DNA of 64,000 nt from Undibacterium umbellatum (GTDB taxonomy: Bacteria > Pseudomonadota > Gammaproteobacteria > Burkholderiales > Burkholderiaceae_D). The stretch's first letter is position 1. Every line of letters begins with the position of its first letter. The stretch lies in contig NZ_JACOFX010000004.1 in NCBI RefSeq assembly GCF_014284125.1, forward strand, positions 248,001 through 312,000. The letters are read 5' to 3'. This document shows positions 52,685-61,392 of the stretch, one piece after another. The notes under the pieces were generated by a model. The model was not told the DNA's origin. It ran no database searches and saw only the letters and a list, made by a program, of their open reading frames with translations. The position numbers and the translations under genes are program-made.

Positions 52685-53602
52685 TTGTCACATATACCCA
52701 GGGCTTTGCTGCAACGTAGCATTGCTCTGGGGCGTTTGCTGCCCGGCATAGGCAGCATCTTGCAGTGCGCCGTCACTGAATGGATACGCCACCGCTCCTC
52801 CAGCAAGGGAGCTGCGCTGGCTTTTTACACCTTGTTCTCAATGGCACCAATACTGGTACTGGTGCTGGCAATTGCCGGGTTTTTCTACGGTAAAGAAGCT
52901 GCCCAGGGGCAGCTATTCCATCAACTGCAAGGTCTGGTTGGACGTACCAGCGCCGAGGCCATACAAGCCATGCTGGCAGGCGCACGCAATGAGGATGAAG
53001 GCCGTCTGGCTACCATCATTGCCAGCGTATTGTTGCTGGTGGGCGCCACCAGTGTGTTTGCCGAATTAAAAGAATGCCTGGATGAAATCTGGCAAGTGCC
53101 ACTGCAAACAGATAACGGTATCTGGTATTTGCTGCGTACTCGTCTGTTGTCGTTTGGCTTGATCCTGGTGCTGGCCTTCCTGTTGCTGGTATCACTGGTG
53201 GTCAACGCGGTCTTGCTGGCACTGGAGCATTATTGGCGCGGCAGCCAGATTACCGTGACTTTGGTGTTTTTGCCCCTCTCTGCCCTGGTGGGCTTTACCG
53301 TGATTGCCTGCCTGTTTGCCGTCATCTTCAAAATGCTGCCAAGAGTACGCCTGTCGTGGAATGATGTCTGGGTAGGTGCACTCGGCACAGCCGCTTTATT
53401 CCATGCTGGCAAATATGCCATAGGCGTGTATATAGGCAACAGTGGCATCGCCAACAGCTTTGGTGCCGCCGGATCAATGATCGCGATTTTGTTGTGGGTA
53501 TACTATTCGGCACAGATTTTCCTGCTCGGTGCAGAGTTTACTCGCCAGTATGCGTACTCACTGGGCAGCTTGCAAAAACAAAAGCAAACTGCCACGTCGT
53601 AA
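52685..53602 (+). CDS. YihY/BrkB-family membrane protein
   Basis: About 305 residues with six transmembrane helices: AALAFYTLFSMAPILVLVLA (conserved family start), ATIIASVLLLVGATSVFAEL, LLSFGLILVLAFLLLVSLVV, and the C-terminal YIGNSGIANSFGAAGSMIAI and YYSAQIFLLGAEFT motif. No in-frame ATG gives a sensible N-terminus, so TTG at 52685 is proposed; upstream frame overlaps the lmo0937-like gene. YihY proteins are integral membrane proteins of uncertain function. Confidence 0.82.
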   Translation: MSHIPRALLQRSIALGRLLPGIGSILQCAVTEWIRHRSSSKGAALAFYTLFSMAPILVLVLAIAGFFYGKEAAQGQLFHQLQGLVGRTSAEAIQAMLAGARNEDEGRLATIIASVLLLVGATSVFAELKECLDEIWQVPLQTDNGIWYLLRTRLLSFGLILVLAFLLLVSLVVNAVLLALEHYWRGSQITVTLVFLPLSALVGFTVIACLFAVIFKMLPRVRLSWNDVWVGALGTAALFHAGKYAIGVYIGNSGIANSFGAAGSMIAILLWVYYSAQIFLLGAEFTRQYAYSLGSLQKQKQTATS

Positions 53603-53647
53603 AGTAGAACTCATTTCATCAATAGGGATGAGTGCTAAGCACCTGAC

Positions 53648-53878
53648 TTATTTAGCCGAGACTCTCCAGATGATGTTACCAACGTCATCTGCCACCAGTA
53701 CCGCCCCCGCTTTGGCGATATGAATGGTGGGCAGCAATTTTTGTTCCGGCTCAGGCAATACAGGCTGGCTGCCAAAACCTGGCGTGTCTGAAAGTGCGTT
53801 TGACTGCACAGACGCTACCATGCAGGCCTGCAAGCTCAACAGCACGCAGGTGCTGAGAATAGGTAATGTGGGTTTCAT
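53648..53878 (-). pseudogene. Sorbosone-dehydrogenase-type PQQ enzyme with large internal deletion
   Basis: A 76-residue frame from the ATG at 53878 with a lipobox (STCVLLSLQAC). Residues 28-51 (PGFGSQPVLPEPEQKLLPTI, then HIAK) match the N-terminal end of PQQ-dependent L-sorbosone dehydrogenases, whereas the last 20 (AGAVLVADDVGNIIWRVSAK) match their extreme C-terminus. About 370 residues, including the whole beta-propeller, are missing, with the ends fused in frame. The product cannot be an enzyme. It may still be secreted as a short lipoprotein. Confidence 0.65.
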
Positions 53879-54290
53879 CCGTTTCTCCAGAGCAGAAAAG
53901 TAACTTTTCAATAAGCGATATAGACAATCGATATAAAAGCACTGGAGCTGATTGCGCGTCTGTTCGTCAAAGCACACTGATCAAAAAATATAGACCCTAA
54001 GCAATTCAGGGATAAAAATACTAGCCGCCTGTGCAACACAGGAGGAAAGGTTTCGCCTTACAGAATAAATCATATTGAGTGACGAAATGCTTGAACTCAT
54101 ACCAAAAACATCAGGTTTCGGTGAAATTTCATCACACCATTTTAATGCCGAAATGTTTGCTTACAATCATCCATGATTTGTCACCGAATTAATATTGTTA
54201 AACAATGTAAACTGTATATTATTACTGCTGGTTAATAGTTTTATCAATGGAAACGCAACTGCCCAGTTTCGTTTTATCCATTCAGAGCAC
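53879..54290. other. AT-rich intergenic region
   Basis: About 410 bases between divergent genes; AT-rich, especially 54150-54240. A frame running into the next gene from 54195 has no proper start. No repeat, RNA gene or clear promoter boxes noted. Confidence 0.35.
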
Positions 54291-54911
54291 ATGAACACAG
54301 CATTTCTACATGTAGTAAAAGAGCCTGATCTGGCAAGGGATTTGAGCCGGATTGCGGATGATTTTGACATACTCGGTTTTTTCCATCACTTTGGCAGTTC
54401 CTGTTTTGCCATGTCAGCCATGCTGGCACAGATACTGTCAGCAAAAGGCTATCAGGCCAGAGTCCAGGCTTGTTATGGTGAAATCTGGAAAGATAATGGC
54501 GTTTTTTACATAGGCTATCAGGGCTTTGCCCATGAGGGGCAAAAAGAAGGCCATGCCGTCTGTATCGTCAATGAACAATACCTGGTCGATTTTGGTCTGG
54601 GCACCTTAAAAAAACACTATGACCCGAATTTTGAATCTGCACTGGTCTGCGAACTTGCTGACGGCGCGGAGCATATTGCGCACACCCAGCTCGATAATGG
54701 CGCTGACATGCTCTGGAGGACCGACTGGATTTCCCCCATGGTAGAACTGGAATTGCAGTCACAAGAGCTGGGTATCCAGCGCATTTTGGCAGTCTATCAA
54801 GATTTTCAAAAAAACCGTGTGGCGTATCTGGTCAAAAAAATGTTTGCCGCCCCCCCTCTCATGCCAATCCCGGATGCGCCATTGGTCTTGCGTCTGGCAA
54901 CCGCCGCATAA
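54291..54911 (+). CDS. Papain-fold-like protein with Cys-His-Asp pattern, unknown function
   Basis: 206 residues from the ATG at 54291. Candidates for a papain/transglutaminase-type triad are well spaced: Cys38 in HHFGSSCFAMSAMLAQILSA at the start of a helix, His88 in KEGHAVCIVN on a strand, and Asp100 in QYLVDFGLGTL on the next strand, as in transglutaminase-like and arylamine N-acetyltransferase folds. There is no signal peptide, so it should be cytosolic. The C-terminal part (YQDFQKNRVAYLVKKMF) is helical. Substrate unknown; peptidase, acyltransferase or catalytically silent forms are possible. Confidence 0.6.
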   Translation: MNTAFLHVVKEPDLARDLSRIADDFDILGFFHHFGSSCFAMSAMLAQILSAKGYQARVQACYGEIWKDNGVFYIGYQGFAHEGQKEGHAVCIVNEQYLVDFGLGTLKKHYDPNFESALVCELADGAEHIAHTQLDNGADMLWRTDWISPMVELELQSQELGIQRILAVYQDFQKNRVAYLVKKMFAAPPLMPIPDAPLVLRLATAA

Positions 54912-55129
54912 TCCTCACACTGATGGCCGCAGCCGCAAGGCCCGCTTTACCATTTCGCCTTGCACCGGGGATGCCAATATGGTTAATATTGGCTATCAAA
55001 TAATAATCACAGCATTGAGAAAAATATTACCTTAAGTCACCATTTGAAAAGCTAATCATCTTGAGAGCATGTTAAATTATTGCTCTTAAAGCCTGAGGTT
55101 TTTCAAATCACCCAATGTGGAAAAGCATC

Positions 55130-58100
55130 ATGACTGAACCGCGTGTAGACTTGCCCGTCAGAGTGCCGCCAGCACCGGCCAGGTCCATACGCAATTATTT
55201 GCTGATGCTTGTGCTGGCAGTATCCCTGCCTTTGGCGGCGGTTGTGGGCTTTGGTATTTATCACGACTTCCAGCAATCCACCGAATTCACCAAAAATTCC
55301 CTCAAGATCATGACGAATGTCATGTTGAAGAATACCCGTGGCAAACTGGATCAGGCCCACAAGCTGATGGAAGGTGTTGCCAGTTTACCTCTGGTCAGAA
55401 AATTGCAATTGCAGGATTGCCCTGAAAAAATGGCTAACCTCGCCAGCCTGAACCCGGCCTATGCCCGCCTTGTGATTACCGATTTGCAAGGACAAATACT
55501 GTGCAGCGCCAGGACTGGCTCCGCAGCATCCATCACAGCCGTGGTCAGTACTGCTGAACTTGCAGATACCATCAAGAGCGGGAAACTGAGCATTTCGCCG
55601 CCACGCCGCCTGAATGCATCGGCAAGCTGGAATACCGTCATGAGCCTGCCTGTGCGCAATGAAGAGCAAGCCATCATCGCGCTCGTCATCCTGTCGCTGG
55701 ATGTGAATTTTTATGATCCTGCCATCCCTGCCGAATTTTTGCCTGAGTCCAGCCGCTTTGGTTATTTCCGCGATGATGGCATCATGGTGTGGCGTAATGT
55801 TGATCCCGATGGTGTCATAGGCACCCGCCCCAATGCAGATGCTGCAAGGCGTATCGTCAAAGTAAAAAGCGGTGAATTTGAAAGCCGGGCCGTAGATGGG
55901 ATAGTTCGCTTCTTTTCTGTCGCACCGCTGACTGAGTATGGTCTGGTGGCCTTTGTCGGTGTGCCATCGGCTACCATATTTGCCGAGGCCCGCAGCCGTG
56001 CCTATGAATCCATAGGCCTGAGCCTGGCGATGATCAGTCTGCTGTTGTTGGTGGCGCGTGTGATAGGACGCTGGATCACCCAGCCCGTGACTGCCCTGGG
56101 ACGTGTCGCCCATGCGGTCAGCCATGGTGACCTGGGCGCCAGGGCGCAATTGCAGGGGCCTGCTGAATTGCAGGCCGTGGCCTTTGAATTCAATCGCATG
56201 TTGGCGGCGCAGCAGCATAGTGATGCCCAGTTCCGCGCTTTTCTTGACAATAGTGCCATCGTTGCCTGGATCAAGGACGAAGACGGCCGCTATCAGTTTG
56301 TCAGTGACAACTATTTGCGTCGCTTCGCCTTTCAGGCAGATCAGGTGCTGGAAAAAACTGACCATGATTTCCTGCCTGCCGAGCTTGCCGATGCTTACCG
56401 CGCCAGTGACCTGGCCTTGCTCAACAGTGGCGGGCAAGATGAAGCCATCTGGCCTTCTGTCAATGCGGATGGCAGCAATAGCTGGTGGCTGGTCAACAAG
56501 TTTGTTTTTCTTGCGTCTGATGGCAAGCGCCAGCTTGGCGGCCTTGCCGTCGATATTACCGAACGCAAGCGCATGACCGATCTCGATGAAATGATTTTGC
56601 AGACCGCCATGGATGCTTACTTGATGGTGGATAAACATGGCAACATCAAGGCCGTCAATGAAACTGCATGTAGCATGATGGGTTACACCCGCGAAGAACT
56701 GCTAAATCTGAACATAGACGATATCGATCTGCTGTACGAAGAACATGGCAAGCCCGCACATGAAAGACTGGACAATGTACGCCTTGCTGGCGCCATGCAG
56801 TTTGAAGCCAGGCACAGATGCAAGGAAGGGCATATCATTGATGTTGAAGTCTCGGTGCGTTACTTGCCAGGCCAGGAATTATTCCCGGCCTTTGTGCGCG
56901 AAATAACAGCGCGCAAACAGGCAGAGCAAAGCCTGCATCTCGCCGCCACCGTGTTTGAATCGCATGAAGGCATGTTCGTGACAAATGCCAACAAGATTAT
57001 CCAGCAAGTCAATCGCGCCTTTACCGAGATCACCGGCTATAGCCGCGAGGATGCGATAGGAAAAAGCCCCAAGATTCTTAATTCTGGCCGCCATGACACG
57101 GAGTTTTTTGCCGAGATGGATGTACATCTGGGCATGAGCGGCTCCTGGCAGGGTGAAATCTGGAACCGGCATAAAGACGGCCATATCAGCCCGCAATGGC
57201 TGGCCATCACCGCCGTGTATGGGCACAATAATGAATTGCTGCATTATGTCGGCACCCTCGTCGATATCTCCATGCGCAAGGCAGCAGAAGATGAAATCAA
57301 AACCCTCGCATTTTATGACCCGCTGACCCGCCTGCCCAACCGCCGCCTGCTGACGGACCGCCTGCAGCAAGCCTTGCTCGCTTGCGCCCGCAGTGGCCAC
57401 AAGGGCGCGCTGATGTATATCGACCTCGACAACTTCAAGACCCTGAATGATACCCAGGGCCATTACAAGGGCGACCTGTTGTTGCAGCAAGTCTCGGAAC
57501 GCCTCATCCATTGCGTGCGCGAAGGTGATACCGTGGCACGCATAGGAGGTGACGAGTTTGTCGTCTTGCTGGAAAATCTCAGCGAATTTGCTCATGAAGC
57601 TGCCAGCCAGATAGAAATGGTGGGCAAGAAAATCCTCGCTGCCTTGAACCAGCCATATGAACTCGAAGGCTATGAATGCCATAGCACACCCAGCATAGGC
57701 GCGACCCTGATTGCCGTGCACGACTGCGGCTATGAAGAATTGATGAAGCAAGCTGACCTCGCCATGTATGCTGCCAAGACCGCAGGCCGCAACACCCTGC
57801 GCTTTTTTGACCCCGCCATGCAAGCCGTCGTCAGCGCGCGAGCAAGCATGGAAAAAGAATTGCGCGAAGCCTTGCGTGAACAACAACTGCGTCTGCATTA
57901 CCAGGCCCAGGTGGGCCGCCATGGCGAACTGGTGGGGGCCGAAGCGCTGGTACGCTGGCAGCACCCGCAACGCGGCATGATTTCACCCGCCGAATTTATC
58001 CCGCTGGCAGAAGCGACTGGCCTGATCCTGCCGCTGGGCCAGTGGGTCTTGCGCACCGCTTGCCAGCAATTACTGATCTGGGCCAAAGACGCCGACAGCG

Positions 58101-58612
58101 CGCAACTGACCATCGCCGTCAATGTCAGTGCACGCCAGTTCAGGCAGCTAGATATCGTTGAGCAAGTCCTCGGCATTCTGCAAGAGACTGGCGCAAATCC
58201 GCAATTATTGAAACTGGAACTGACCGAAAGCCTGCTGGTTGATGATGTCGAAGACACCATCAGCAAAATGGAGCAACTCAAGGCCGCTGGCCTGTGCTTT
58301 TCACTGGATGATTTTGGCACCGGTTACTCGTCACTCACCTATCTCAAGCGCCTGCCACTGGATCAGTTAAAGATAGATCAGTCCTTTGTCCGTGATGTAC
58401 TGACAGACCCGAATGATGCCGCCATCGCCAGGACCATCGTCGCCCTCGGCCAGAGCATGGGCCTCTCCGTCATCGCCGAAGGTGTAGAAAGCGCAGAACA
58501 AAGAGACTACCTCGCCAGCCAGGGTTGCTATGCCTATCAGGGTTATTATTTTGGCAAACCTGTGGCAATTGCAGAATTTGAAGCAGCAAGAATCAAGACA
58601 TTCGCGAGCTGA
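55130..58612 (+). CDS. Membrane-bound Cache-HAMP-PAS-GGDEF-EAL c-di-GMP enzyme
   Basis: 1160 residues from the ATG at 55130 (GGAAAAGCATC site). A first membrane helix (about 22-42, YLLMLVLAVSLPLAAVVGFG), a periplasmic Cache-type sensor of about 250 residues, a second helix near 300, HAMP, then three PAS domains (about 375-735), GGDEF and EAL. The cyclase signature IGGDEF is intact (806-810), and the EAL motif is intact (E938-A-L in GAEALVRWQ), with LDDFGTGYSSL and KIDQSFV. Both synthesis and hydrolysis of c-di-GMP are therefore possible; which dominates cannot be told. Confidence 0.9.
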   Translation: MTEPRVDLPVRVPPAPARSIRNYLLMLVLAVSLPLAAVVGFGIYHDFQQSTEFTKNSLKIMTNVMLKNTRGKLDQAHKLMEGVASLPLVRKLQLQDCPEKMANLASLNPAYARLVITDLQGQILCSARTGSAASITAVVSTAELADTIKSGKLSISPPRRLNASASWNTVMSLPVRNEEQAIIALVILSLDVNFYDPAIPAEFLPESSRFGYFRDDGIMVWRNVDPDGVIGTRPNADAARRIVKVKSGEFESRAVDGIVRFFSVAPLTEYGLVAFVGVPSATIFAEARSRAYESIGLSLAMISLLLLVARVIGRWITQPVTALGRVAHAVSHGDLGARAQLQGPAELQAVAFEFNRMLAAQQHSDAQFRAFLDNSAIVAWIKDEDGRYQFVSDNYLRRFAFQADQVLEKTDHDFLPAELADAYRASDLALLNSGGQDEAIWPSVNADGSNSWWLVNKFVFLASDGKRQLGGLAVDITERKRMTDLDEMILQTAMDAYLMVDKHGNIKAVNETACSMMGYTREELLNLNIDDIDLLYEEHGKPAHERLDNVRLAGAMQFEARHRCKEGHIIDVEVSVRYLPGQELFPAFVREITARKQAEQSLHLAATVFESHEGMFVTNANKIIQQVNRAFTEITGYSREDAIGKSPKILNSGRHDTEFFAEMDVHLGMSGSWQGEIWNRHKDGHISPQWLAITAVYGHNNELLHYVGTLVDISMRKAAEDEIKTLAFYDPLTRLPNRRLLTDRLQQALLACARSGHKGALMYIDLDNFKTLNDTQGHYKGDLLLQQVSERLIHCVREGDTVARIGGDEFVVLLENLSEFAHEAASQIEMVGKKILAALNQPYELEGYECHSTPSIGATLIAVHDCGYEELMKQADLAMYAAKTAGRNTLRFFDPAMQAVVSARASMEKELREALREQQLRLHYQAQVGRHGELVGAEALVRWQHPQRGMISPAEFIPLAEATGLILPLGQWVLRTACQQLLIWAKDADSAQLTIAVNVSARQFRQLDIVEQVLGILQETGANPQLLKLELTESLLVDDVEDTISKMEQLKAAGLCFSLDDFGTGYSSLTYLKRLPLDQLKIDQSFVRDVLTDPNDAAIARTIVALGQSMGLSVIAEGVESAEQRDYLASQGCYAYQGYYFGKPVAIAEFEAARIKTFAS

Positions 58613-58736
58613 ATATGTCACTTTCGAGTGCAAAACTTGTCTGATGCGAGCGCATGCTGCTATAGTCAAATGAAGAATTGCATTTGCAGAACATTGCCAG
58701 ACCAACCTGATGAAAAACGCCAGGCAAAGGAGCAGC

Positions 58737-59504
58737 ATGAAAATCATCTGTATCAACGCTTGTTTGCGTATGGCATTCTTAATGATTTTCATCATGTCTG
58801 GGCACAGCTTTGCCCAGCCCCAAAAACCTGTATCCCCGAACTACCCTGCCCTGATCCTGAATTCGGAAGACTTCCCGCCTTTCAATTATCCTGACACCGA
58901 TGGTAAGTCAGCAAAAGGCCTGGCGTCGGAAAAAATCATCGAGTTAATGGCACGGGCAGAAGAACAATACAGTATTCATTTCTTTCCTTGGGTGCGCTCT
59001 TTCCAGTCTGCGCAGAAAGATGCAAATACCTGCATCTATGTCACCACCCGCACGCCTGCCCGCGAAGCGATGTTCCAGTGGGTAGGCCCCCTGGTAAAAA
59101 ACACATGGACAGTGTTTGCGCGTGCCGACGATACGCGCCGCCCGATCAGCATAGATGACTTGCATCCCTACTTGCTGGGTGCTTATCGCCAAGGTGCGGT
59201 ATCAGAGCATTTACTGGCCAAGGGCTTTCGCACTGAACTTGCCAATGCTGACCGCGACAATCCGAGGAAATTGTTAGCAAAACGTTTTGATTTTTGGATA
59301 ACAGGCGAACTGGTAGGGCATGCGTTCATTAAGGACCTGGGTCTTAAAAATCAAATCGTACCCATCTTGCCTTTACAAACCAAATATCTCTACCTGGCTT
59401 GCAACCACGGCGTCGCCAAGGAACGTATAGATCGCTTGAACATGATCTTGAAAAATATGGAGAACGATGGCACCAGTGCCAATATTGAGAAAAAATTTCG
59501 CTAA
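58737..59504 (+). CDS. Periplasmic substrate-binding protein (family 3)
   Basis: 255 residues from the ATG at 58737 (AAGGAGCAGC site). Sec signal (MAFLMIFIMSGHSFAQ), then an amino-acid-binding-protein-like fold: LILNSEDFPPFNYPDTDGKS, GLASEKIIELMARA, CIYVTTRTPAREAMFQWVGP and a C-terminal KERIDRLNMILKNM. It resembles the orphan SBPs with an FPPFNY motif frequent in betaproteobacteria. It lies 124 bases after the c-di-GMP gene on the same strand and might feed its sensor domain, which is inference. Confidence 0.8.
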   Translation: MKIICINACLRMAFLMIFIMSGHSFAQPQKPVSPNYPALILNSEDFPPFNYPDTDGKSAKGLASEKIIELMARAEEQYSIHFFPWVRSFQSAQKDANTCIYVTTRTPAREAMFQWVGPLVKNTWTVFARADDTRRPISIDDLHPYLLGAYRQGAVSEHLLAKGFRTELANADRDNPRKLLAKRFDFWITGELVGHAFIKDLGLKNQIVPILPLQTKYLYLACNHGVAKERIDRLNMILKNMENDGTSANIEKKFR

Positions 59505-59853
59505 AGGCTGCGTTATTAAAGAAACCAGTCAGCACAGTTTTCCGGATGTATGTAACGGCCCCAGATCCAGTAAGAGAAATTCAACACCACCATCAATGAC
59601 AGCAACATGCGCATGTGCCTCAAACCACAGTTATTGAAACCAAGTCTCTGATAAAACGGCGCTTGCTCGCTCACCGTGGACTCTCCTGCCAAATAGTAGT
59701 AATAGTGCAACCAAATATGAAGCAAGCGATGTAAGGCGGCAGAGACAGTCCATAGTCGACACAGAAACGACAGGGATAATGCATACTTCCTGGCAATAAA
59801 AAAAGCTCTTGGGCATAGTAGAATGACGGCATACCCCCTTACCGGAAATCTGC
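59505..59853. other. Intergenic region
   Basis: About 350 bases. A 69-residue minus-strand frame (59516-59725) includes a hydrophobic stretch (RMLLSLMVVLNFSYWIWGRY) but has no clear ribosome site, so it is not called. GGAAATCTGC precedes the next gene's ATG. Confidence 0.35.
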
Positions 59854-60255
59854 ATGTCCAAGAAAAACGAACTTACCCTGCTGATGGCAAAAGTTCTTTT
59901 AAAACTCACCTCCGAGTCCCCGCAAGCCTGGGACCAGTCGTATTGCCGTTTTTTGGCCCAGGATAAAAACCAAGCCAGCTTCCAGTTCATGTCCAGACTG
60001 GGCAAGACACTCAGGGTCTTACCAGCCCCGCCTGAATACACAGACTTGCTGGGTCCATTGATGCATTCGCTGTTTGATGAAATGCAGACAGAAACCACGC
60101 ACAGGCCAGTCCTCGCCGTACTGACCGTCGATGCCGCCAAGACGTATAAACTCAAGCTGGAATACCATAACCCACATGCCCATGAGATCAGCCTGCAGGC
60201 GCTGGGCACAAAGACCTCGTACTTTGCCAGTGACGAAGTAGACTTGCCGCTCTGA
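59854..60255 (+). CDS. Hypothetical protein, possible immunity-type fold
   Basis: 133 residues, no signal peptide. N-terminal helix (ELTLLMAKVLLKLTSESPQA), then strands and a helix (DLLGPLMHSLFDEMQTETTH) and terminal strands (VLTVDAAKTYKLKLEYHN). The arrangement, with an N-terminal helix followed by a strand pair, is like small immunity proteins of polymorphic toxin loci, but no specific family is recognised. A convincing ribosome site GGAAATCTGC supports the start. The opposite-strand frame covering it is a shadow. Confidence 0.5.
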   Translation: MSKKNELTLLMAKVLLKLTSESPQAWDQSYCRFLAQDKNQASFQFMSRLGKTLRVLPAPPEYTDLLGPLMHSLFDEMQTETTHRPVLAVLTVDAAKTYKLKLEYHNPHAHEISLQALGTKTSYFASDEVDLPL

Positions 60256-60523
60256 GACATCTCACGGCACAGAAATGAGCAGGAGATTGCAATCGGTAAA
60301 AGCCTGAAATGGTGCGCGAGGTTTTCTGTTGATATTCATACGATTACGCATAGAATCTAATTGAACCTGCGCGGGCTACTAAACACCCTGCAACATCATT
60401 TGCGTCAGCAAGTTCCAAGCGAGTCCTTTCCAACAGTAAAGTTACATGGCAAATGTAAATTTACCAACATCATTACACAACTCTATCATGATTTGACTTC
60501 GCTCGAACGGCTTTCCGGGGAAT

Positions 60524-60550
60524 TTGATATATACGCCAATGGCGTATAAT
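60524..60550 (+). promoter_or_regulatory. Toxin-antitoxin promoter with palindromic operator
   Basis: A candidate -35 TTGATA (60524-60529) and -10 TATAAT (60545-60550), 15 bases apart, with a 17-base perfect palindrome ATACGCCAATGGCGTAT (60531-60547) filling the spacer and overlapping the -10. This is the classic layout for autorepression by an antitoxin. The 15-base spacing is shorter than the optimum. Bases 60256-60523 otherwise show no gene. Confidence 0.65.
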
Positions 60551-60586
60551 ATAAAGATAAGGTATCAATGTATTGAAAGGGTGTCG

Positions 60587-60898
60587 ATGGTTTTTGTAGA
60601 AACTACTGTTTTTACCAGTCAATTGAAAGGCTTGTTGACTGATGAAGAATACAGGCAATTACAAAACGAACTGGTAGAAAACCCTGAATCTGGCAGCCTG
60701 ATTAGTGGTGGCGGTGGAATTCGAAAGATACGTGTCAATTACGGCAGTAAAGGTAAAAGCGGCGGGGCAAGAGCAATTTACTATTTTAAATCAGCAAATG
60801 ACCAAATCTACATGCTCGTGATTTATCCAAAATCAGTGAAAGACAATTTATCAGCCGCCGAAAAAGCCATACTCAAAGATTTGGCCAAGTCATTGTAA
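60587..60898 (+). CDS. RelE/HigB-family toxin
   Basis: 103 residues from the ATG at 60587 (AAAGGGTGTCG site; a longer frame reaches 60524 inside the promoter). It is a RelE/ParE-superfamily toxin of the HigB2 type: VFTSQLKGLLTDEEYRQLQN, GSLISGGGGIRKIRVNYGSKGKSGGARAIYY and LVIYPKSVKDNLSAAEKAIL. These are ribosome-dependent mRNA interferases or close relatives. The expected Arg/Lys/Tyr set is present. It precedes its antitoxin by 23 bases. Confidence 0.87.
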   Translation: MVFVETTVFTSQLKGLLTDEEYRQLQNELVENPESGSLISGGGGIRKIRVNYGSKGKSGGARAIYYFKSANDQIYMLVIYPKSVKDNLSAAEKAILKDLAKSL

Positions 60899-60921
60899 GT
60901 CGCAAATGCAAGGAGTTAAAA

Positions 60922-61290
60922 ATGGACAAAGAATTATTCGCAAACCTGGTTGCCAGTCTTGCAGAAGCAGGCAAAATCGCTAAAGGCGAGGCCAAGCCTG
61001 CTCGTACTACGACATTAAATAAATCTGGCAAGACGAACAAAGTTCAGGCAAAACCAGGAAACAAAACTGCCACTGTGCCAGCAATTCCACATACAAAAAT
61101 CGATGCCAGACAAGTGCGCGAGAAAACAGGTTTGTCACAAAGCGATTTTGCCACTGTCATGAACGTCAGTATCAAGACCCTGCAAAACTGGGAACAACAC
61201 AGACGTGAACCAACTGGTGCGGCAGATTCCCTACTCAGAGTATTTGCCGCTGCGCCAGAGCTGGTTTTGAAGGCTTTGCATCAAGCCTGA
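60922..61290 (+). CDS. XRE/NadS-type antitoxin
   Basis: 122 residues with AAGGAG before the ATG. A Lys/Thr-rich N-terminal linker (residues 20-60) is followed by a helix-turn-helix: DARQVREKTGLSQSDFATVM then NVSIKTLQNWEQHRREPTGA, as in the NadS/HigA type, and a final helix (LRVFAAAPELVLKAL). It would neutralise the toxin and repress the operon through the palindrome upstream. The order toxin-antitoxin is the HigBA arrangement. Confidence 0.87.
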   Translation: MDKELFANLVASLAEAGKIAKGEAKPARTTTLNKSGKTNKVQAKPGNKTATVPAIPHTKIDARQVREKTGLSQSDFATVMNVSIKTLQNWEQHRREPTGAADSLLRVFAAAPELVLKALHQA

Positions 61291-61392
61291 TTGCTTTTTA
61301 TTTAGCAAGCGTAGCTAGGTTTCCACAGAATCTAATCGCATCTACGCGAGTTCACTCAATTTTTGTAGGAATTTTGGATTTGAGATAGCAGC

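Noticed and set aside
59631-60260. 209-residue minus-strand frame over 59854-60255
   Set aside because: Ser/Leu-rich shadow; the plus-strand gene has a proper ribosome site and normal composition.
61300-61392. Fourth copy of the GTAGGTACGAT repeat
   Set aside because: Only short, imperfect similarity around CTAATCGCATCTACGCGAG; too weak to assign.
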